A DNA stretch of 64,000 nt from the NCBI RefSeq assembly GCF_024753245.1, contig NZ_JANUGX010000025.1:1-64000 (forward strand), written 5' to 3'. Position 1 is the stretch's first letter, and the number at the start of each line of letters is the position of its first letter. The position numbers were made by a program, and so were the translations under genes. Source of the stretch: Massilia norwichensis. Lineage in GTDB: Bacteria; Pseudomonadota; Gammaproteobacteria; Burkholderiales; Burkholderiaceae_D. Below the pieces are notes generated by a model that searched no databases, had not been told where the DNA came from, and was given only the letters and a program-made list of their open reading frames with translations. Positions 19,959 through 29,443 of the stretch are shown piece after piece.

Positions 19959-21737
19959 GTGGCAGCATTCAATTCTTCCATTCCAACCCGCCACTTCGAC
20001 GTGGTAATCGTCGGCGCCGGCGGCTCCGGCCTGCGCGCTGCGCTGCAACTGTCGGAAGCCGGCCTGAACGTGGCCGTACTGTCGAAAGTCTTCCCGACCC
20101 GCTCGCACACCGTGGCTGCCCAGGGCGGCATCGGTGCTTCGCTGGGCAACATGAGCGAAGACGACTGGTACTGGCACATGTTCGACACCGTCAAGGGTTC
20201 GGACTACCTGGGCGACCAGGATGCGATCGAATTCATGTGCCGCGAAGCACCGAAGGTCGTGTACGAACTGGAACACTTCGGCATGCCGTTCGACCGTAAC
20301 CCGGACGGCACCATTTACCAGCGTCCGTTCGGCGGCCACACCGCCAACTTCGGCGAAAAGCCGGTGCAGCGCGCCTGCGCCGCCGCCGACCGTACCGGCC
20401 ACGCACTGCTGCACACCCTGTATCAGCGTAACGTCCGTTCGCGCACCCACTTCTTCGTCGAGTGGCAGGCGCTGGACCTGGTCCGCAACCAGGACGGCGA
20501 CGTGCTGGGCGTGATGGCACTGGAAATGGAAACCGGCGACGTCATGATGCTGCAAGCGAAGACCACCGTGTTCGCCACCGGCGGCGCCGGCCGTATCTTC
20601 GCCGCGTCGACCAACGCCTTCATCAACACCGGCGACGGCCTGGGCATGGCGGCACGCGCCGGCCTGCCGCTGGAAGACATGGAATTCTGGCAGTTCCACC
20701 CGACCGGCGTGGCCGGCGCGGGCGTCCTGATCACCGAGGGTGTGCGCGGCGAGGGCGGTATCCTGATCAACTCGAACGGCGAACGCTTCATGGAGCGCTA
20801 CGCGCCGACCCTGAAGGATCTGGCGCCGCGCGACTTCGTCTCGCGCTCGATGGACCAGGAGATCAAGGAAGGCCGCGGCGTCGGTCCGAACAAGGACCAC
20901 GTGCTGCTGGACCTGCGCCACATCGGCGCGGATACCATCCGCAAGCGTCTGCCGTCGATTCTGGAAATCGGCCACAAGTTCGCCAACGTCGACGCGACCA
21001 AGGAACCGATCCCGGTCGTTCCGACCATCCACTACCAGATGGGCGGTATCCCGACCAACATCCACGGCCAGGTCATCGCACCGGACGGCACCGGCGGCCA
21101 GAAGATCGTCAATGGCCTGTACGCGATCGGCGAGTGCTCCTGCGTGTCGGTGCACGGCGCCAACCGCCTGGGCACCAACTCGCTGCTCGACCTGGTGGTG
21201 TTCGGCCGCGCGGCCGGCAACCACATCGTCGGCCAGAACCTGAAGGCGCAGGGCAACCGCGCGCTGCCGAAGGACTTCGCCGACTACGCGCTGGACCGCC
21301 TGAACCGCCTCGAGAACTCGACCGGCGGCGAGAAGGTGCAGAACGTCGCCAACGACATCCGCGCCACGATGCAGAAGTTCTGCGGCGTGTTCCGTACCCA
21401 GGCGCTGATGGACGAAGGCGTCAAGGAAATCATGAAGCTGGACGAGCGCCGCAAGCACGTCTCGTTCAAGGACAAGTCGAAGGTGTTCAACACCGCCCGC
21501 ATCGAAGCGATCGAGCTGGACAACCTGATCGAAGTGGCGAAGGCGACCATCGTCTCGGCCGCGGCGCGCAAGGAATCGCGCGGCGCCCACGCCCACAGCG
21601 ATTTCCCGAACCGCGACGACGAAAACTGGATGAAGCACAGCCTGTTCTTCTCGGAAGGCAACCGCCTCGAGTACAAGCCGGTCATCACCAAGCCGCTGAC
21701 GGTCGACACCTTCAAACCGAAGCCACGAACTTTCTAA
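19959..21737 (+). CDS. sdhA: succinate dehydrogenase flavoprotein subunit
   Basis: A 592-residue catalytic subunit oxidising succinate to fumarate. The FAD-binding GAGGSGLRAALQ is near the N-terminus, the covalent-FAD histidine is His50 in RSHTVAAQGG, and the substrate motifs HPTGVAGAGVLITEGVRGEG and HGANRLGTNSLLDLV follow. The start is taken as GTG at 19959, which gives the usual length and begins two bases after sdhD; upstream in-frame codons lie inside sdhD. Confidence 0.97.
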   Translation: MAAFNSSIPTRHFDVVIVGAGGSGLRAALQLSEAGLNVAVLSKVFPTRSHTVAAQGGIGASLGNMSEDDWYWHMFDTVKGSDYLGDQDAIEFMCREAPKVVYELEHFGMPFDRNPDGTIYQRPFGGHTANFGEKPVQRACAAADRTGHALLHTLYQRNVRSRTHFFVEWQALDLVRNQDGDVLGVMALEMETGDVMMLQAKTTVFATGGAGRIFAASTNAFINTGDGLGMAARAGLPLEDMEFWQFHPTGVAGAGVLITEGVRGEGGILINSNGERFMERYAPTLKDLAPRDFVSRSMDQEIKEGRGVGPNKDHVLLDLRHIGADTIRKRLPSILEIGHKFANVDATKEPIPVVPTIHYQMGGIPTNIHGQVIAPDGTGGQKIVNGLYAIGECSCVSVHGANRLGTNSLLDLVVFGRAAGNHIVGQNLKAQGNRALPKDFADYALDRLNRLENSTGGEKVQNVANDIRATMQKFCGVFRTQALMDEGVKEIMKLDERRKHVSFKDKSKVFNTARIEAIELDNLIEVAKATIVSAAARKESRGAHAHSDFPNRDDENWMKHSLFFSEGNRLEYKPVITKPLTVDTFKPKPRTF

Positions 21738-21780
21738 AATTCGTTTCTAAGCTTTCGGCAGACAACAAGACATTTTCGCG

Positions 21781-21798
21781 GACGGGGATCGCCCCGTC
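21781..21798 (+). other. intra-operon stem-loop between sdhA and sdhB
   Basis: GACGGGGATCGCCCCGTC: a perfect seven-base GC stem with an ATCG tetraloop in the 80-base sdhA-sdhB gap, 19 bases before sdhB. No T run follows, so it is not an intrinsic terminator; it could stabilise or process the mRNA. Confidence 0.6.
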
Positions 21799-21817
21799 CT
21801 CACTGATAGGTAAAACA

Positions 21818-22528
21818 ATGGCACGTACTGTCCAACTGAAGATCTACCGCTACGATCCGGACAAGGATTCGAAGCCCTACATGCAAGACATCACCGTCGA
21901 ACTGAAAGACACCGACAAGATGCTGCTCGACGCCCTGCAGCGCATCAAGGCCGACGTCGACGACTCGCTGGCCCTGCGCCGCTCCTGCCGCGAAGGCGTG
22001 TGCGGTTCGGACGCGATGAACATCAACGGCAAGAATGGTCTGGCCTGCACGACCAACCTGAACGAGCTGACCCAGCCGATCGTGCTGCGTCCGCTGCCGG
22101 GCCTGCCGGTTGTGCGCGACCTGATCGTCGACATGACCAACTTCTTCAAGCAGTACCACTCGATCAAGCCGTTCCTGATCAACGACTCGATCCCGCCGGA
22201 GAAGGAGCGTCTGCAGTCGCCGGAAGAGCGCGAAGAGCTGGACGGCGTGTACGAGTGCATCCTGTGCGCCTGCTGCTCGACCTCCTGCCCGTCGTTCTGG
22301 TGGAACCCGGACAAGTTCGTCGGCCCGGCCGGCCTGCTGCAGGCCTACCGCTTCATCGCCGACTCGCGCGACGAAGCCACCAACGAGCGCCTGGACAACC
22401 TGGAAGACCCGTACCGCCTGTTCCGCTGCCACTCGATCATGAACTGCACGGACGTGTGCCCGAAGGGCCTGAATCCGAACAAGGCGATCGGCAAGATCAA
22501 GGAATTGCTGGTCCGCCGCGCAATCTGA
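21818..22528 (+). CDS. sdhB: succinate dehydrogenase iron-sulfur subunit
   Basis: A 236-residue subunit carrying three clusters: [2Fe-2S] in CREGVCGSDAMN with a later GLACTT cysteine, [4Fe-4S] in CILCACCSTSCP and [3Fe-4S] in CHSIMNCTDVCPKG. It passes electrons from SdhA to quinone in SdhCD. Length is standard. ATG at 21818 follows an 80-base gap, the largest within sdhCDAB, which holds a stem-loop. Confidence 0.97.
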   Translation: MARTVQLKIYRYDPDKDSKPYMQDITVELKDTDKMLLDALQRIKADVDDSLALRRSCREGVCGSDAMNINGKNGLACTTNLNELTQPIVLRPLPGLPVVRDLIVDMTNFFKQYHSIKPFLINDSIPPEKERLQSPEEREELDGVYECILCACCSTSCPSFWWNPDKFVGPAGLLQAYRFIADSRDEATNERLDNLEDPYRLFRCHSIMNCTDVCPKGLNPNKAIGKIKELLVRRAI

Positions 22529-22550
22529 ACGGCGTTTCAGCGTGGGGCGT

Positions 22551-22594
22551 GGGCACGGTGTGCCCACCCTGCGTAGGGCGGGCACACCGTGCCC
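22551..22594. repeat. family B inverted repeat (hairpin copy)
   Basis: GGGCACGGTGTGCCCACCCT at 22551-22570 pairs with AGGGCGGGCACACCGTGCCC at 22575-22594 across a four-base loop, with one mismatch. Located between sdhB and sdhE, 23 bases after the sdhB stop. The same motif occurs as separated arms at 58751-58826. Confidence 0.8.
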
Positions 22595-22736
22595 GCGAAC
22601 GAACGGCGCGAACGCCGCGAACACGGTATATTTCGCGATATTTGCGCCTAACTTGTTGCTATAAATACAGTAAAACTACCGTACTGTCGACATCCGGCAG
22701 GCGGAGTATAGTGTTGACCGAACAACGGACTCTAGT

Positions 22737-23003
22737 GTGAAAACGCATCAATCCGACCCCACCAACCGTGCCCGCCTGCGCTGGCGCGCGCGCCGGGGCC
22801 TGCTCGAAAACGACCTGATCCTCACGCGCTTCCTGGATGCGCACGAAGAGGAACTGACGGACGAGGAAGTCGATGCGCTGACCCGCTTGCTGGACCTGGC
22901 GGACAATCCGCTGATGGACCTGCTGCTGGGGCGCGCCGAGCCCGCCGGCGAGGTCGACCTGCCGCATGTGCGCGCCTTGCTGGCACGTTTGCGGCAAGCG
23001 TAA
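22737..23003 (+). CDS. sdhE: FAD assembly factor SdhE
   Basis: An 88-residue small helical protein needed for covalent FAD attachment to SdhA. The family motif RGxxE is seen in RRGLLENDLILTRF, followed by acidic helices EEELTDEEVDAL and a DNPLMDLLLG segment. The start is GTG at 22737. It lies between sdhB and gltA in the order normal for betaproteobacteria. Confidence 0.93.
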   Translation: MKTHQSDPTNRARLRWRARRGLLENDLILTRFLDAHEEELTDEEVDALTRLLDLADNPLMDLLLGRAEPAGEVDLPHVRALLARLRQA

Positions 23004-23030
23004 CGAAACTAAACCTAGGAAGGAAGTGCC

Positions 23031-24332
23031 ATGAACATCTCTGATACCAAAGCCACCCTGTCGTTCTCGGACGGCAGCCCGTCGGTTGACATGCCGATCT
23101 ACAAAGGCACCATCGGCCCGGACGTCATCGACATCCGCAAGCTGTACGGCCAGACCGGCAAGTTCACCTACGATCCTGGCTTCATGTCGACCGCCGCCTG
23201 CCAGTCGGCCATCACCTACATCGATGGCGACAAGGGCGAGCTGCTGTACCGCGGCTACCCGATCGAGCAACTGGCCGTCAACTGCGACTTCCTGGAATCC
23301 TGCTACCTGCTGCTGAACGGCGAGCTGCCGAACGCCGCCCAGAAGGCCGAGTTCGAGAACACCGTGACCCGCCACACGATGATTCACGAGCAGATGAACT
23401 TCTTCTTCCGTGGCTTCCGCCGCGATGCGCACCCGATGTCGGTCCTGGTCGGCACCGTCGGCGCGTTGGCTTCGTTCTACCACGACTCGCTGGACATCAA
23501 CGATCCGAAGCAGCGCGAGATCTCGGCAATCCGCCTGATCGCCAAGCTGCCGACCCTGGTCGCGATGGCATACAAGTACTCGATCGGCCAGCCGTTCATG
23601 TACCCGCGCAACGACCTGTCGTACAGCGCGAACTTCATGCACATGATGTTCGCCAACCCGTGCGAAGAGTACAAGGTCAACGACGTGCTGGTGCGCGCCC
23701 TGGACCGCATCCTGATCCTGCACGCAGACCACGAGCAGAACGCATCGACCTCGACCGTCCGTCTGGCCGGTTCGTCGGGCGCCAACCCGTTCGCCTGTAT
23801 CGCAGCCGGTATCGCCTGCCTGTGGGGCCCGGCACACGGCGGCGCCAACGAAGCCGCTCTGAACATGCTGAAGGAAATCGGCAGCGTCGAGAACATCCCG
23901 GCCTTCATCGAGAAGGTCAAGGACAAGAACTCGGGCGTCAAGCTGATGGGCTTCGGTCACCGCGTGTACAAGAACTTCGACCCGCGCGCCAAGCTGATGC
24001 GTGAAACCTGCCACGAAGTGCTGAACGAACTGGGCCTGCAGGACGACCCGCTGTTCAAGCTGGCCATGGAGCTGGAAAAGATCGCCCTGAACGACGAATA
24101 CTTCGTGTCGCGCAAGCTGTACCCGAACGTCGACTTCTACTCGGGCATCGTGCAGTCGGCCCTGGGCATCCCGGTCTCGCTGTTCACCGGTATCTTTGCG
24201 ATGGCCCGTACCATCGGCTGGATCGCCCAGTGGAACGAAATGATCGCCGACCCGGAACAGAAGATCGGCCGTCCGCGCCAGCTGTTCGTCGGTTCGACCG
24301 TCCGCGACGTGCCGACCATCGACAAGCGTTGA
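23031..24332 (+). CDS. gltA: citrate synthase
   Basis: A 433-residue type II (hexameric, proteobacterial) citrate synthase joining acetyl-CoA and oxaloacetate. Active-site histidines appear in LWGPAHGGANEA and FGHRVYKN, with the catalytic aspartate in the C-terminal NVDFYSG. AGGAAG precedes the ATG; 27 bases separate it from sdhE, so it is probably expressed with the sdh genes. A strong terminator follows. Confidence 0.97.
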   Translation: MNISDTKATLSFSDGSPSVDMPIYKGTIGPDVIDIRKLYGQTGKFTYDPGFMSTAACQSAITYIDGDKGELLYRGYPIEQLAVNCDFLESCYLLLNGELPNAAQKAEFENTVTRHTMIHEQMNFFFRGFRRDAHPMSVLVGTVGALASFYHDSLDINDPKQREISAIRLIAKLPTLVAMAYKYSIGQPFMYPRNDLSYSANFMHMMFANPCEEYKVNDVLVRALDRILILHADHEQNASTSTVRLAGSSGANPFACIAAGIACLWGPAHGGANEAALNMLKEIGSVENIPAFIEKVKDKNSGVKLMGFGHRVYKNFDPRAKLMRETCHEVLNELGLQDDPLFKLAMELEKIALNDEYFVSRKLYPNVDFYSGIVQSALGIPVSLFTGIFAMARTIGWIAQWNEMIADPEQKIGRPRQLFVGSTVRDVPTIDKR

Positions 24333-24378
24333 TTTGGCTACGCCGGTTTCGGCCGGCGTTGTCAGTGTTGACGTCAAC

Positions 24379-24408
24379 AAAAAAGCGAGCCCTCGGGCTC
24401 GCTTTTTT
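24379..24408 (+). terminator. rho-independent terminator after gltA (bidirectional)
   Basis: AAAGCGAGCCCTCGGGCTCG and on: GCGAGCCC/GGGCTCGC stem flanked by an A run and a TTTTTT run. It serves gltA on the plus strand and, by symmetry, the small gene ending at 24424 on the minus strand. Confidence 0.9.
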
Positions 24409-24423
24409 GTTGTTACGTAGAAC

Positions 24424-24771
24424 TTACTCGTCGAAATCTTCCGCCAAGTTCTTCCAGCCCTTGCTCTTGGCAAAGCTTGAGAACTCCTCCGGCGCCTCAA
24501 GCACGATCAAACGGCTTTCCTGCAGCCCCGGATCGCTGAGGCCGAAGTCCGGGCCCTTGTAGCCGACCGCGCGCAGGCGGTCGACGATCGCGCGCAGCAG
24601 CACGCTGTCCTTGTGGGCGCCGGATTCGAGCGGGCGCTTGAATTCCACGTACACGTCGATGATCCCGTAGCCCTCGTCGAAAATGCGGATCGCCTTGACG
24701 TCGAGGGTACGGCCATTACCGTCCTTGGCCTGGAAAGGGCCGGACAGTTCAATATCGGAATCGGTAGTCAT
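24424..24771 (-). CDS. hypothetical protein
   Basis: A 115-residue soluble acidic protein that I do not recognise. It has no signal peptide or membrane segment. The first half reads as beta strands (DGNGRTLDVKAIRIFDEGYG, then DVYVEFKRP), and the second half as helices with a VLLRAIVDRLRAVGYKG segment and a Glu/Asp-rich tail. ATG at 24771 is chosen because the protein begins there with a compact MTTDSDIELSG start. It shares a bidirectional terminator with gltA. Confidence 0.65.
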   Translation of the reverse strand: MTTDSDIELSGPFQAKDGNGRTLDVKAIRIFDEGYGIIDVYVEFKRPLESGAHKDSVLLRAIVDRLRAVGYKGPDFGLSDPGLQESRLIVLEAPEEFSSFAKSKGWKNLAEDFDE

Positions 24772-24856
24772 GGCGTGAGCATACCACCTGCGGCCAAGGT
24801 CTCGCGCGCCCATGCGCGGATGGGTTAAGATCTTTCTTTTTCAATATCTCCGACCC

Positions 24857-25588
24857 ATGGCGACGCAAGGCGAATTCGAGTATTTCAAGAACATCGGCGA
24901 AGACAATATGCGCCATGCCATCTACAAGCCCTGGTCGGACGCGCAATGCGGCCTCTACCTGATGGAGCTGGGCGCGATGCTGGGCCTGATGCCCGAGGGC
25001 GGGCGCCTGCTGGACATGGGTTGCGGCACCGGCTGGACCAGCGCGCTGTTCGCCCGGCGCGGCTACGACGTGGTCGGCCAGGACCTGGTGGCCGATGCGA
25101 TCGACGCCGGCCGCAAGCTGAAGGCGGAGCAGGGGCTTGCCAATCTCGACTTCGTGGTCGGGGACTACGAATCGCTGACGTTCAAGGAAGAATTCGACAT
25201 CGTGGTCTTCTTCGACTGCCTGCACCACGCCGTCGACGAGGTGGCCGCCCTCAACAGCGCGTATCGCGCGTTGAAACCGGGCGGCATCTGCATCACCTCC
25301 GAGCCGGGGCTAGGCCACGAGAAGCGTTCGGCCGCCATCATGGCCGAATTCGGGACCACCGAGCGCGACATGCATCCGGCGAAGATCATCCGCGCCGGCA
25401 AGAAGGTGGGCTTCAAGCAGTTCAGCACGCACCCGCACGCCTTCTATCTCTACATCGCCCTGTACCGCCGCGAACAGCGCGGCCTGCTCGGCAAGCTGAT
25501 GCGCATTCCGGGCATGCGCACGCTGGTCGGCATGCTGGTGGTGCTGCTGTCGAAGCACCAGGCCGGCATCGTCGTGCTGCGCAAGTAG
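24857..25588 (+). CDS. class I SAM-dependent methyltransferase
   Basis: A 243-residue methyltransferase. The SAM-binding motif I is LLDMGCGTGWTSALFA, motif II follows as DVVGQDLVADAI, and VVGDYESLTF plus DIVVFFDCLHHAVDE supply later motifs. The C-terminal third is basic and hydrophobic (GKLMRIPGMRTLVGMLVVLL), perhaps touching the membrane. The substrate cannot be told; lipid, quinone or sugar methylation are all possible. ATG at 24857 is the likely start, though no clear ribosome site is seen; upstream in-frame starts are possible. Confidence 0.82.
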   Translation: MATQGEFEYFKNIGEDNMRHAIYKPWSDAQCGLYLMELGAMLGLMPEGGRLLDMGCGTGWTSALFARRGYDVVGQDLVADAIDAGRKLKAEQGLANLDFVVGDYESLTFKEEFDIVVFFDCLHHAVDEVAALNSAYRALKPGGICITSEPGLGHEKRSAAIMAEFGTTERDMHPAKIIRAGKKVGFKQFSTHPHAFYLYIALYRREQRGLLGKLMRIPGMRTLVGMLVVLLSKHQAGIVVLRK

Positions 25589-25596
25589 ATGCGAAA

Positions 25597-25631
25597 ACGG
25601 CTGCCGGATCGCTCCGGCAGCCGTCGTTTTA
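25597..25631. terminator. probable terminator hairpin, convergent genes
   Basis: ACGGCTGCCGGA-TCGC-TCCGGCAGCCGT is a perfect 12-base stem just after the methyltransferase stop, followed by CGTTTT. The T run is short, but position between converging genes supports termination. Confidence 0.65.
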
Positions 25632-25650
25632 ACGGGATTTCGGTAAGGAG

Positions 25651-25902
25651 TTAGACGGCGTAGTAAGGCTCGACCGTGCCCTTCAGCTTGATCAGCATCG
25701 GACGGCCCTTGCGGTCCACGACCTTGCCGGCGGCGACCTTGATCCAGCCTTCGCTGACGCAGTATTCCTCGACGTCGGTGCGTTCCTTGCCGTTGAAACG
25801 GATGCCGACCGGGTGCTTGAACACTTCCGCGTTGTGATGCGGGCTGCGCGGGTCGATGGACAGGTGGTCGGGCAGGGGAGGGAGTTGGGTAGTATCGTTC
25901 AT
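25651..25902 (-). CDS. DUF3297 family protein
   Basis: An 83-residue protein of the DUF3297 family: PPLPDHLSIDPRSPHHNAEV, then GIRFNGKERTDVEEYCVSEG and a C-terminal KLKGTVEPYYAV are nearly invariant in the family. It is a small soluble protein with no known function, widespread in proteobacteria. ATG at 25902 gives the family's usual start. Confidence 0.9.
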   Translation of the reverse strand: MNDTTQLPPLPDHLSIDPRSPHHNAEVFKHPVGIRFNGKERTDVEEYCVSEGWIKVAAGKVVDRKGRPMLIKLKGTVEPYYAV

Positions 25903-25933
25903 GGCGCCATTATCCACGATTCCCGATCCGTCC

Positions 25934-26362
25934 TCAATTACACTTGCCGCGCGCGATGGCCGCCGCCCAGAAGGGCAGGGCGAAGATACCGCCGACCCCA
26001 ACGTTGAATTTCCCCAGCGGCGTATTCACCACCGTGCTGGAAGGCTGGAACCTGGTTGCGTCCGGTCCCAGGCAGCCGGGTTTTTGCGCTTCCGAAAATC
26101 CGCGTTCGGATTTCTGGTAAGACGCGTCGGCGCTGAGCGCCTTGCCCTGCTCGCGCTTGATGCCAGCGCCGGTTCCGGCGTCGGCGCCGCTGCGCCCCTC
26201 TTCAAGCAGGGTTTCGCGCACGGCCTTGCTGATCGCCTCGTCGGTCAAGCGCAGGCGGGGCGGGGGCGGTGCGCTCTCCTTGCGCTCTTCGAGCTCCTGC
26301 GCCATGGCCTGCCAGCCGGTCAGGCACAGCCCCATCACCGTCATCCAGATCCAGGATCGCAT
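25934..26362 (-). CDS. hypothetical exported protein
   Basis: A 142-residue protein with a signal peptide (about residues 1-22, cleaved near WQAMAQ), then a charged, proline-containing segment (ERKESAPPPPRLRLTDEAIS), and a C-terminal part with two cysteines (KPGCLGPD and the terminal GKCN) that may form a disulfide. ATG at 26362 is used; GTG nine bases upstream is also possible. It starts 32 bases upstream of, and reads toward, the DUF3297 gene. Function unknown. Confidence 0.62.
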   Translation of the reverse strand: MRSWIWMTVMGLCLTGWQAMAQELEERKESAPPPPRLRLTDEAISKAVRETLLEEGRSGADAGTGAGIKREQGKALSADASYQKSERGFSEAQKPGCLGPDATRFQPSSTVVNTPLGKFNVGVGGIFALPFWAAAIARGKCN

Positions 26363-26484
26363 CGCTCGCACGTAGAGTTACCGGGAAGCCAACTGTACAC
26401 GACTTATTGAACACGCGATGATCTTGCACAATTGGTTACATTTCCAACGTACAATGCATCATCCTATGCACGCACGAGGTACCG

Positions 26485-26988
26485 ATGAAACGCCTTCTTG
26501 CCCTGATGGCCGCGCTGTTGATCACGCTGCCTGCCATGGCCGCCAACGCCGACCCCGCACTCAAGAAACAGGTCGACGCCTTCGTCGACAGCTGGCACGA
26601 CGATGCCGCCCATGCGCGCATGGCCTACTTCGACAAGATGGCGCCGGACGGCGTCTATATCGGCACCGACCGTAGCGAGCTGTGGCAGCGCGACGCCTTC
26701 AAGGCCTGGGCGCGCAAGTATTTCGAAGGGAAGAAATCGGCCTGGTCCTTCAAGGCCACGCGCCGTAACGTGTATACTTCCGGTGATGGCAAGCTGATCT
26801 GGTTCGACGAACTGCTCGACACGGCAAACATGGGTCATTGCATGGCCAGTGGCGTGATCCGCAAGACGGACAAGGGTTTCGAGATCCTGCATTACCAGCT
26901 GTCGATGGCGGTGCCGAACGAAGTCGCGGACCAGGTCACCGAACTGGTCAGGAAAGCCGAGGCCACGCCGGGCAGTGCTATTCATTGA
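26485..26988 (+). CDS. exported nuclear transport factor 2 (SnoaL-like) family protein
   Basis: A 167-residue secreted protein: signal peptide about residues 1-22 (LPAMAANA), then a compact alpha+beta cone fold with KQVDAFVDSWHDDAAHARM, GVYIGTDRSELWQRDAFKAW and a YTSGDGKLIWFDELLDT hairpin, the pattern of the SnoaL/DUF4440 group. Members are small ligand-binding proteins or isomerases; no catalytic residues can be assigned. GAGGT lies near the ATG. Confidence 0.8.
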   Translation: MKRLLALMAALLITLPAMAANADPALKKQVDAFVDSWHDDAAHARMAYFDKMAPDGVYIGTDRSELWQRDAFKAWARKYFEGKKSAWSFKATRRNVYTSGDGKLIWFDELLDTANMGHCMASGVIRKTDKGFEILHYQLSMAVPNEVADQVTELVRKAEATPGSAIH

Positions 26989-27135
26989 TTGAATGGCATC
27001 GACTGTTACCAATTCGCGACAGCATATCAATTGCGTATTAACAATGCCGGTGTAACCCGGTTAGAATGTTGCCTTGCAACAATCCGTAATTCCTCAATAG
27101 AACTTTTCTGTGGGGTAAGTTAGAGAAGCTGCTCC

Positions 27136-29439
27136 ATGGGAACCTATTACGACATCGCACACTGGCGCTCCAGGGTCTTTTCGTCCCTGTTGTCGTATGT
27201 GGTCATGCTCGGCACGCTCGCCGCAGTGCCCAGCATCGGCCTGTCCATCAGCGAAGGCCTGTGGCCGGTTGCCCTGATGGACAGCGTGGCGCTGGCTTGG
27301 GTGACCGCGCTGTGGCGCCTGCCGCGCCTGAGCTACACCTTCCGCGTCCTCAATTTCCTGGCGATCCTGTACCTGATCGGCATCGGCCTGATGCTCACCG
27401 TCGGCCCGGTCAGCCAGATCTTCCTGATGGCGCTGCCCGTGCTGGGCGTGGTGCTGCTGAACATGCGCTGGGCGCTGGGCGCGCTGGTCTGGAGCGGGGC
27501 TTCGATCCTGGTGCTCGGCTTGACCGGCTACGCCCGGCTGTACGTGACCGGGCTGGAAGAGTACCAACTCCTGCCCTGCCTGATCGTCACCCTGAATTAT
27601 CTGTTCGTGGGTGCGCTGATCACGCTGACCTGCGGCAGCCTGCTGCAGCGCCTCGACAACTCGATGGCCGAACTGGGCCGGACTGCCGACTCGCTCGAGG
27701 AGGGCCACGCCCGCCTGCACGAGCTGAACGCCGAGCTGCGCCTGACCTCGGCCGCGGTGGCGCGCCTGAACGACATGGTGCTGATTGCCAGGGTGGTGGA
27801 CGGTACCGCCGCCGAACAGCCGATCATCTTCGCCAACGACGCCTTCGTGCGCCGTACCGGCTATACGCGCGAGGAAGTGGTGGGGCAGAGCATGCGCATC
27901 CTGCACGGCCCCGAAACCGATCAGGCCGAAGTCGCGCGCATCGTCGCGGCCATGGCGCGCGGCGAGGCTGCCAAAGCCGAGATGGTGAATTACACCCGCC
28001 GCGGCGAGAAGTACTGGGTCGAGATGGAGCTGGTGCCCTTCGCCGACGAAGGCGGCCGCAACACGCACTGGGTGGTGGTGGGGCGCGATATCACCGAGCG
28101 CCGCAACGCCGCCGACGCCATCCACCGCCTGGCCTTCTACGATGTGCTGACCGGCCTGCCGAACCGCCGCTTGCTGATCGAGCGTCTCGACGCCATGATC
28201 GCGCGCGCGCACATGGGCGCCGGCCTGGGCGCGGTGCTGTTCATCGACCTCGACAACTTCAAGACCATCAACGATGCGCGCGGCCATGCGATCGGCGACA
28301 CCATGCTCAAGCACGCCGCGCAGCGCGTGGCGGCGGTGCTGCGCCAGGGCGACACCGTGGCCCGCCTGGGCGGCGACGAGTTCGTGGTGGTGCTCGAGAA
28401 CCTGGGCGGGGACGCCCTGCGCGCCACCGCCGCGGCGCAGATGGTCGCCGAGAAGATCCGCAGCGCGCTGGCCGAACAGGTCGAGATCGGCGGCCAGATC
28501 TATCACGCTTCCGCCAGCATCGGCATCGCCTTGCCGCTGCGCGCCGGCCAGGCCGGGCACGACCTGCTGCGCGAAGCCGATACCGCCATGTACCACGCCA
28601 AGGTGGCGGGCCGCAACGGCGTGGCCCTGTTCGAAGACGGCATGCTGGCCGAGGCCGAGCGCAAGCTGACGCTGGAGCGCGACCTCGCCCAGGCCATGGA
28701 GAGCGGCGAACTGTCGATGCACCTGCAACTGCAGATCGACCACCGCCACGTGCCGGTGGGCGCCGAGCTCTTGATGCGCTGGTGCCGCCCGGACGGCAGC
28801 TTCGTGCCGCCCGACGTGTTCATCCCGGCCGCCGAATCGAGCGGCCTGATTTACCCGCTCGGCCAGTGGGTGCTGCGCCAGGCCTGCGAATACTGGCTGC
28901 GCCTGCAGCGTGCCGGCATGGCGGTGCCGCTGTCGGTGAACGTCAGCCCGCTGCAGTTCCGCCAGCCCGATTTCGTCGAGCAGGTGTGCGCGATCCTGGT
29001 CGAAACCGGCGCGCCGGCCAGCCAGCTGATCTTCGAGGTCACCGAAGGCTTGCTGGTGAATGACCTGAACGAAACCATCGCCCGCATGCACGAGCTGGCG
29101 CAGATGGGCATCCGCTTCTCGATCGACGATTTCGGCACCGGCTATTCGAACCTGGCCTACCTGAAGAAGATGCCGCTGTACGAGCTCAAGATCGACAAGA
29201 GCTTCATCCGCGACACCCCGGGCGACGTGAACGGCACCGCGATCGTGCAGTCGATCCTGGCGATGGCCGACCACCTCGGCCTGCGCGTGGTGGCCGAAGG
29301 CGTCGAAACCGGCGAGCAGGCGGCGTTCCTGGCCGCCAACCGCAAGCCGGCGATGCAGGGCTTCCTGTTCTCGCGCCCGGTCCCGCTGGACGACTTCATT
29401 TCCCAGATGAAGGTGTGGCGGGCCAAAGCCGCCGCCTAG
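27136..29439 (+). CDS. PAS-GGDEF-EAL cyclic-di-GMP enzyme with membrane N-terminus
   Basis: A 767-residue protein. Residues about 15-175 form several hydrophobic helices; a coiled segment leads to a PAS/PAC domain (about 205-335, FANDAFVRRTGYTREEVVG). The GGDEF domain (about 340-505) has an intact GGDEF at 412-416 and an RxxD inhibitory site (RQGD, 403-406), so cyclase activity with product feedback is expected. The EAL domain (about 515-765) has ELL at 544-546 instead of EAL, but keeps DDFGTGYS and LKIDKSF, so phosphodiesterase activity is plausible. It ends four bases from the stop of the convergent PYP operon, suggesting a functional link with light sensing. Confidence 0.93.
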   Translation: MGTYYDIAHWRSRVFSSLLSYVVMLGTLAAVPSIGLSISEGLWPVALMDSVALAWVTALWRLPRLSYTFRVLNFLAILYLIGIGLMLTVGPVSQIFLMALPVLGVVLLNMRWALGALVWSGASILVLGLTGYARLYVTGLEEYQLLPCLIVTLNYLFVGALITLTCGSLLQRLDNSMAELGRTADSLEEGHARLHELNAELRLTSAAVARLNDMVLIARVVDGTAAEQPIIFANDAFVRRTGYTREEVVGQSMRILHGPETDQAEVARIVAAMARGEAAKAEMVNYTRRGEKYWVEMELVPFADEGGRNTHWVVVGRDITERRNAADAIHRLAFYDVLTGLPNRRLLIERLDAMIARAHMGAGLGAVLFIDLDNFKTINDARGHAIGDTMLKHAAQRVAAVLRQGDTVARLGGDEFVVVLENLGGDALRATAAAQMVAEKIRSALAEQVEIGGQIYHASASIGIALPLRAGQAGHDLLREADTAMYHAKVAGRNGVALFEDGMLAEAERKLTLERDLAQAMESGELSMHLQLQIDHRHVPVGAELLMRWCRPDGSFVPPDVFIPAAESSGLIYPLGQWVLRQACEYWLRLQRAGMAVPLSVNVSPLQFRQPDFVEQVCAILVETGAPASQLIFEVTEGLLVNDLNETIARMHELAQMGIRFSIDDFGTGYSNLAYLKKMPLYELKIDKSFIRDTPGDVNGTAIVQSILAMADHLGLRVVAEGVETGEQAAFLAANRKPAMQGFLFSRPVPLDDFISQMKVWRAKAAA

Positions 29440-29443
29440 CGCC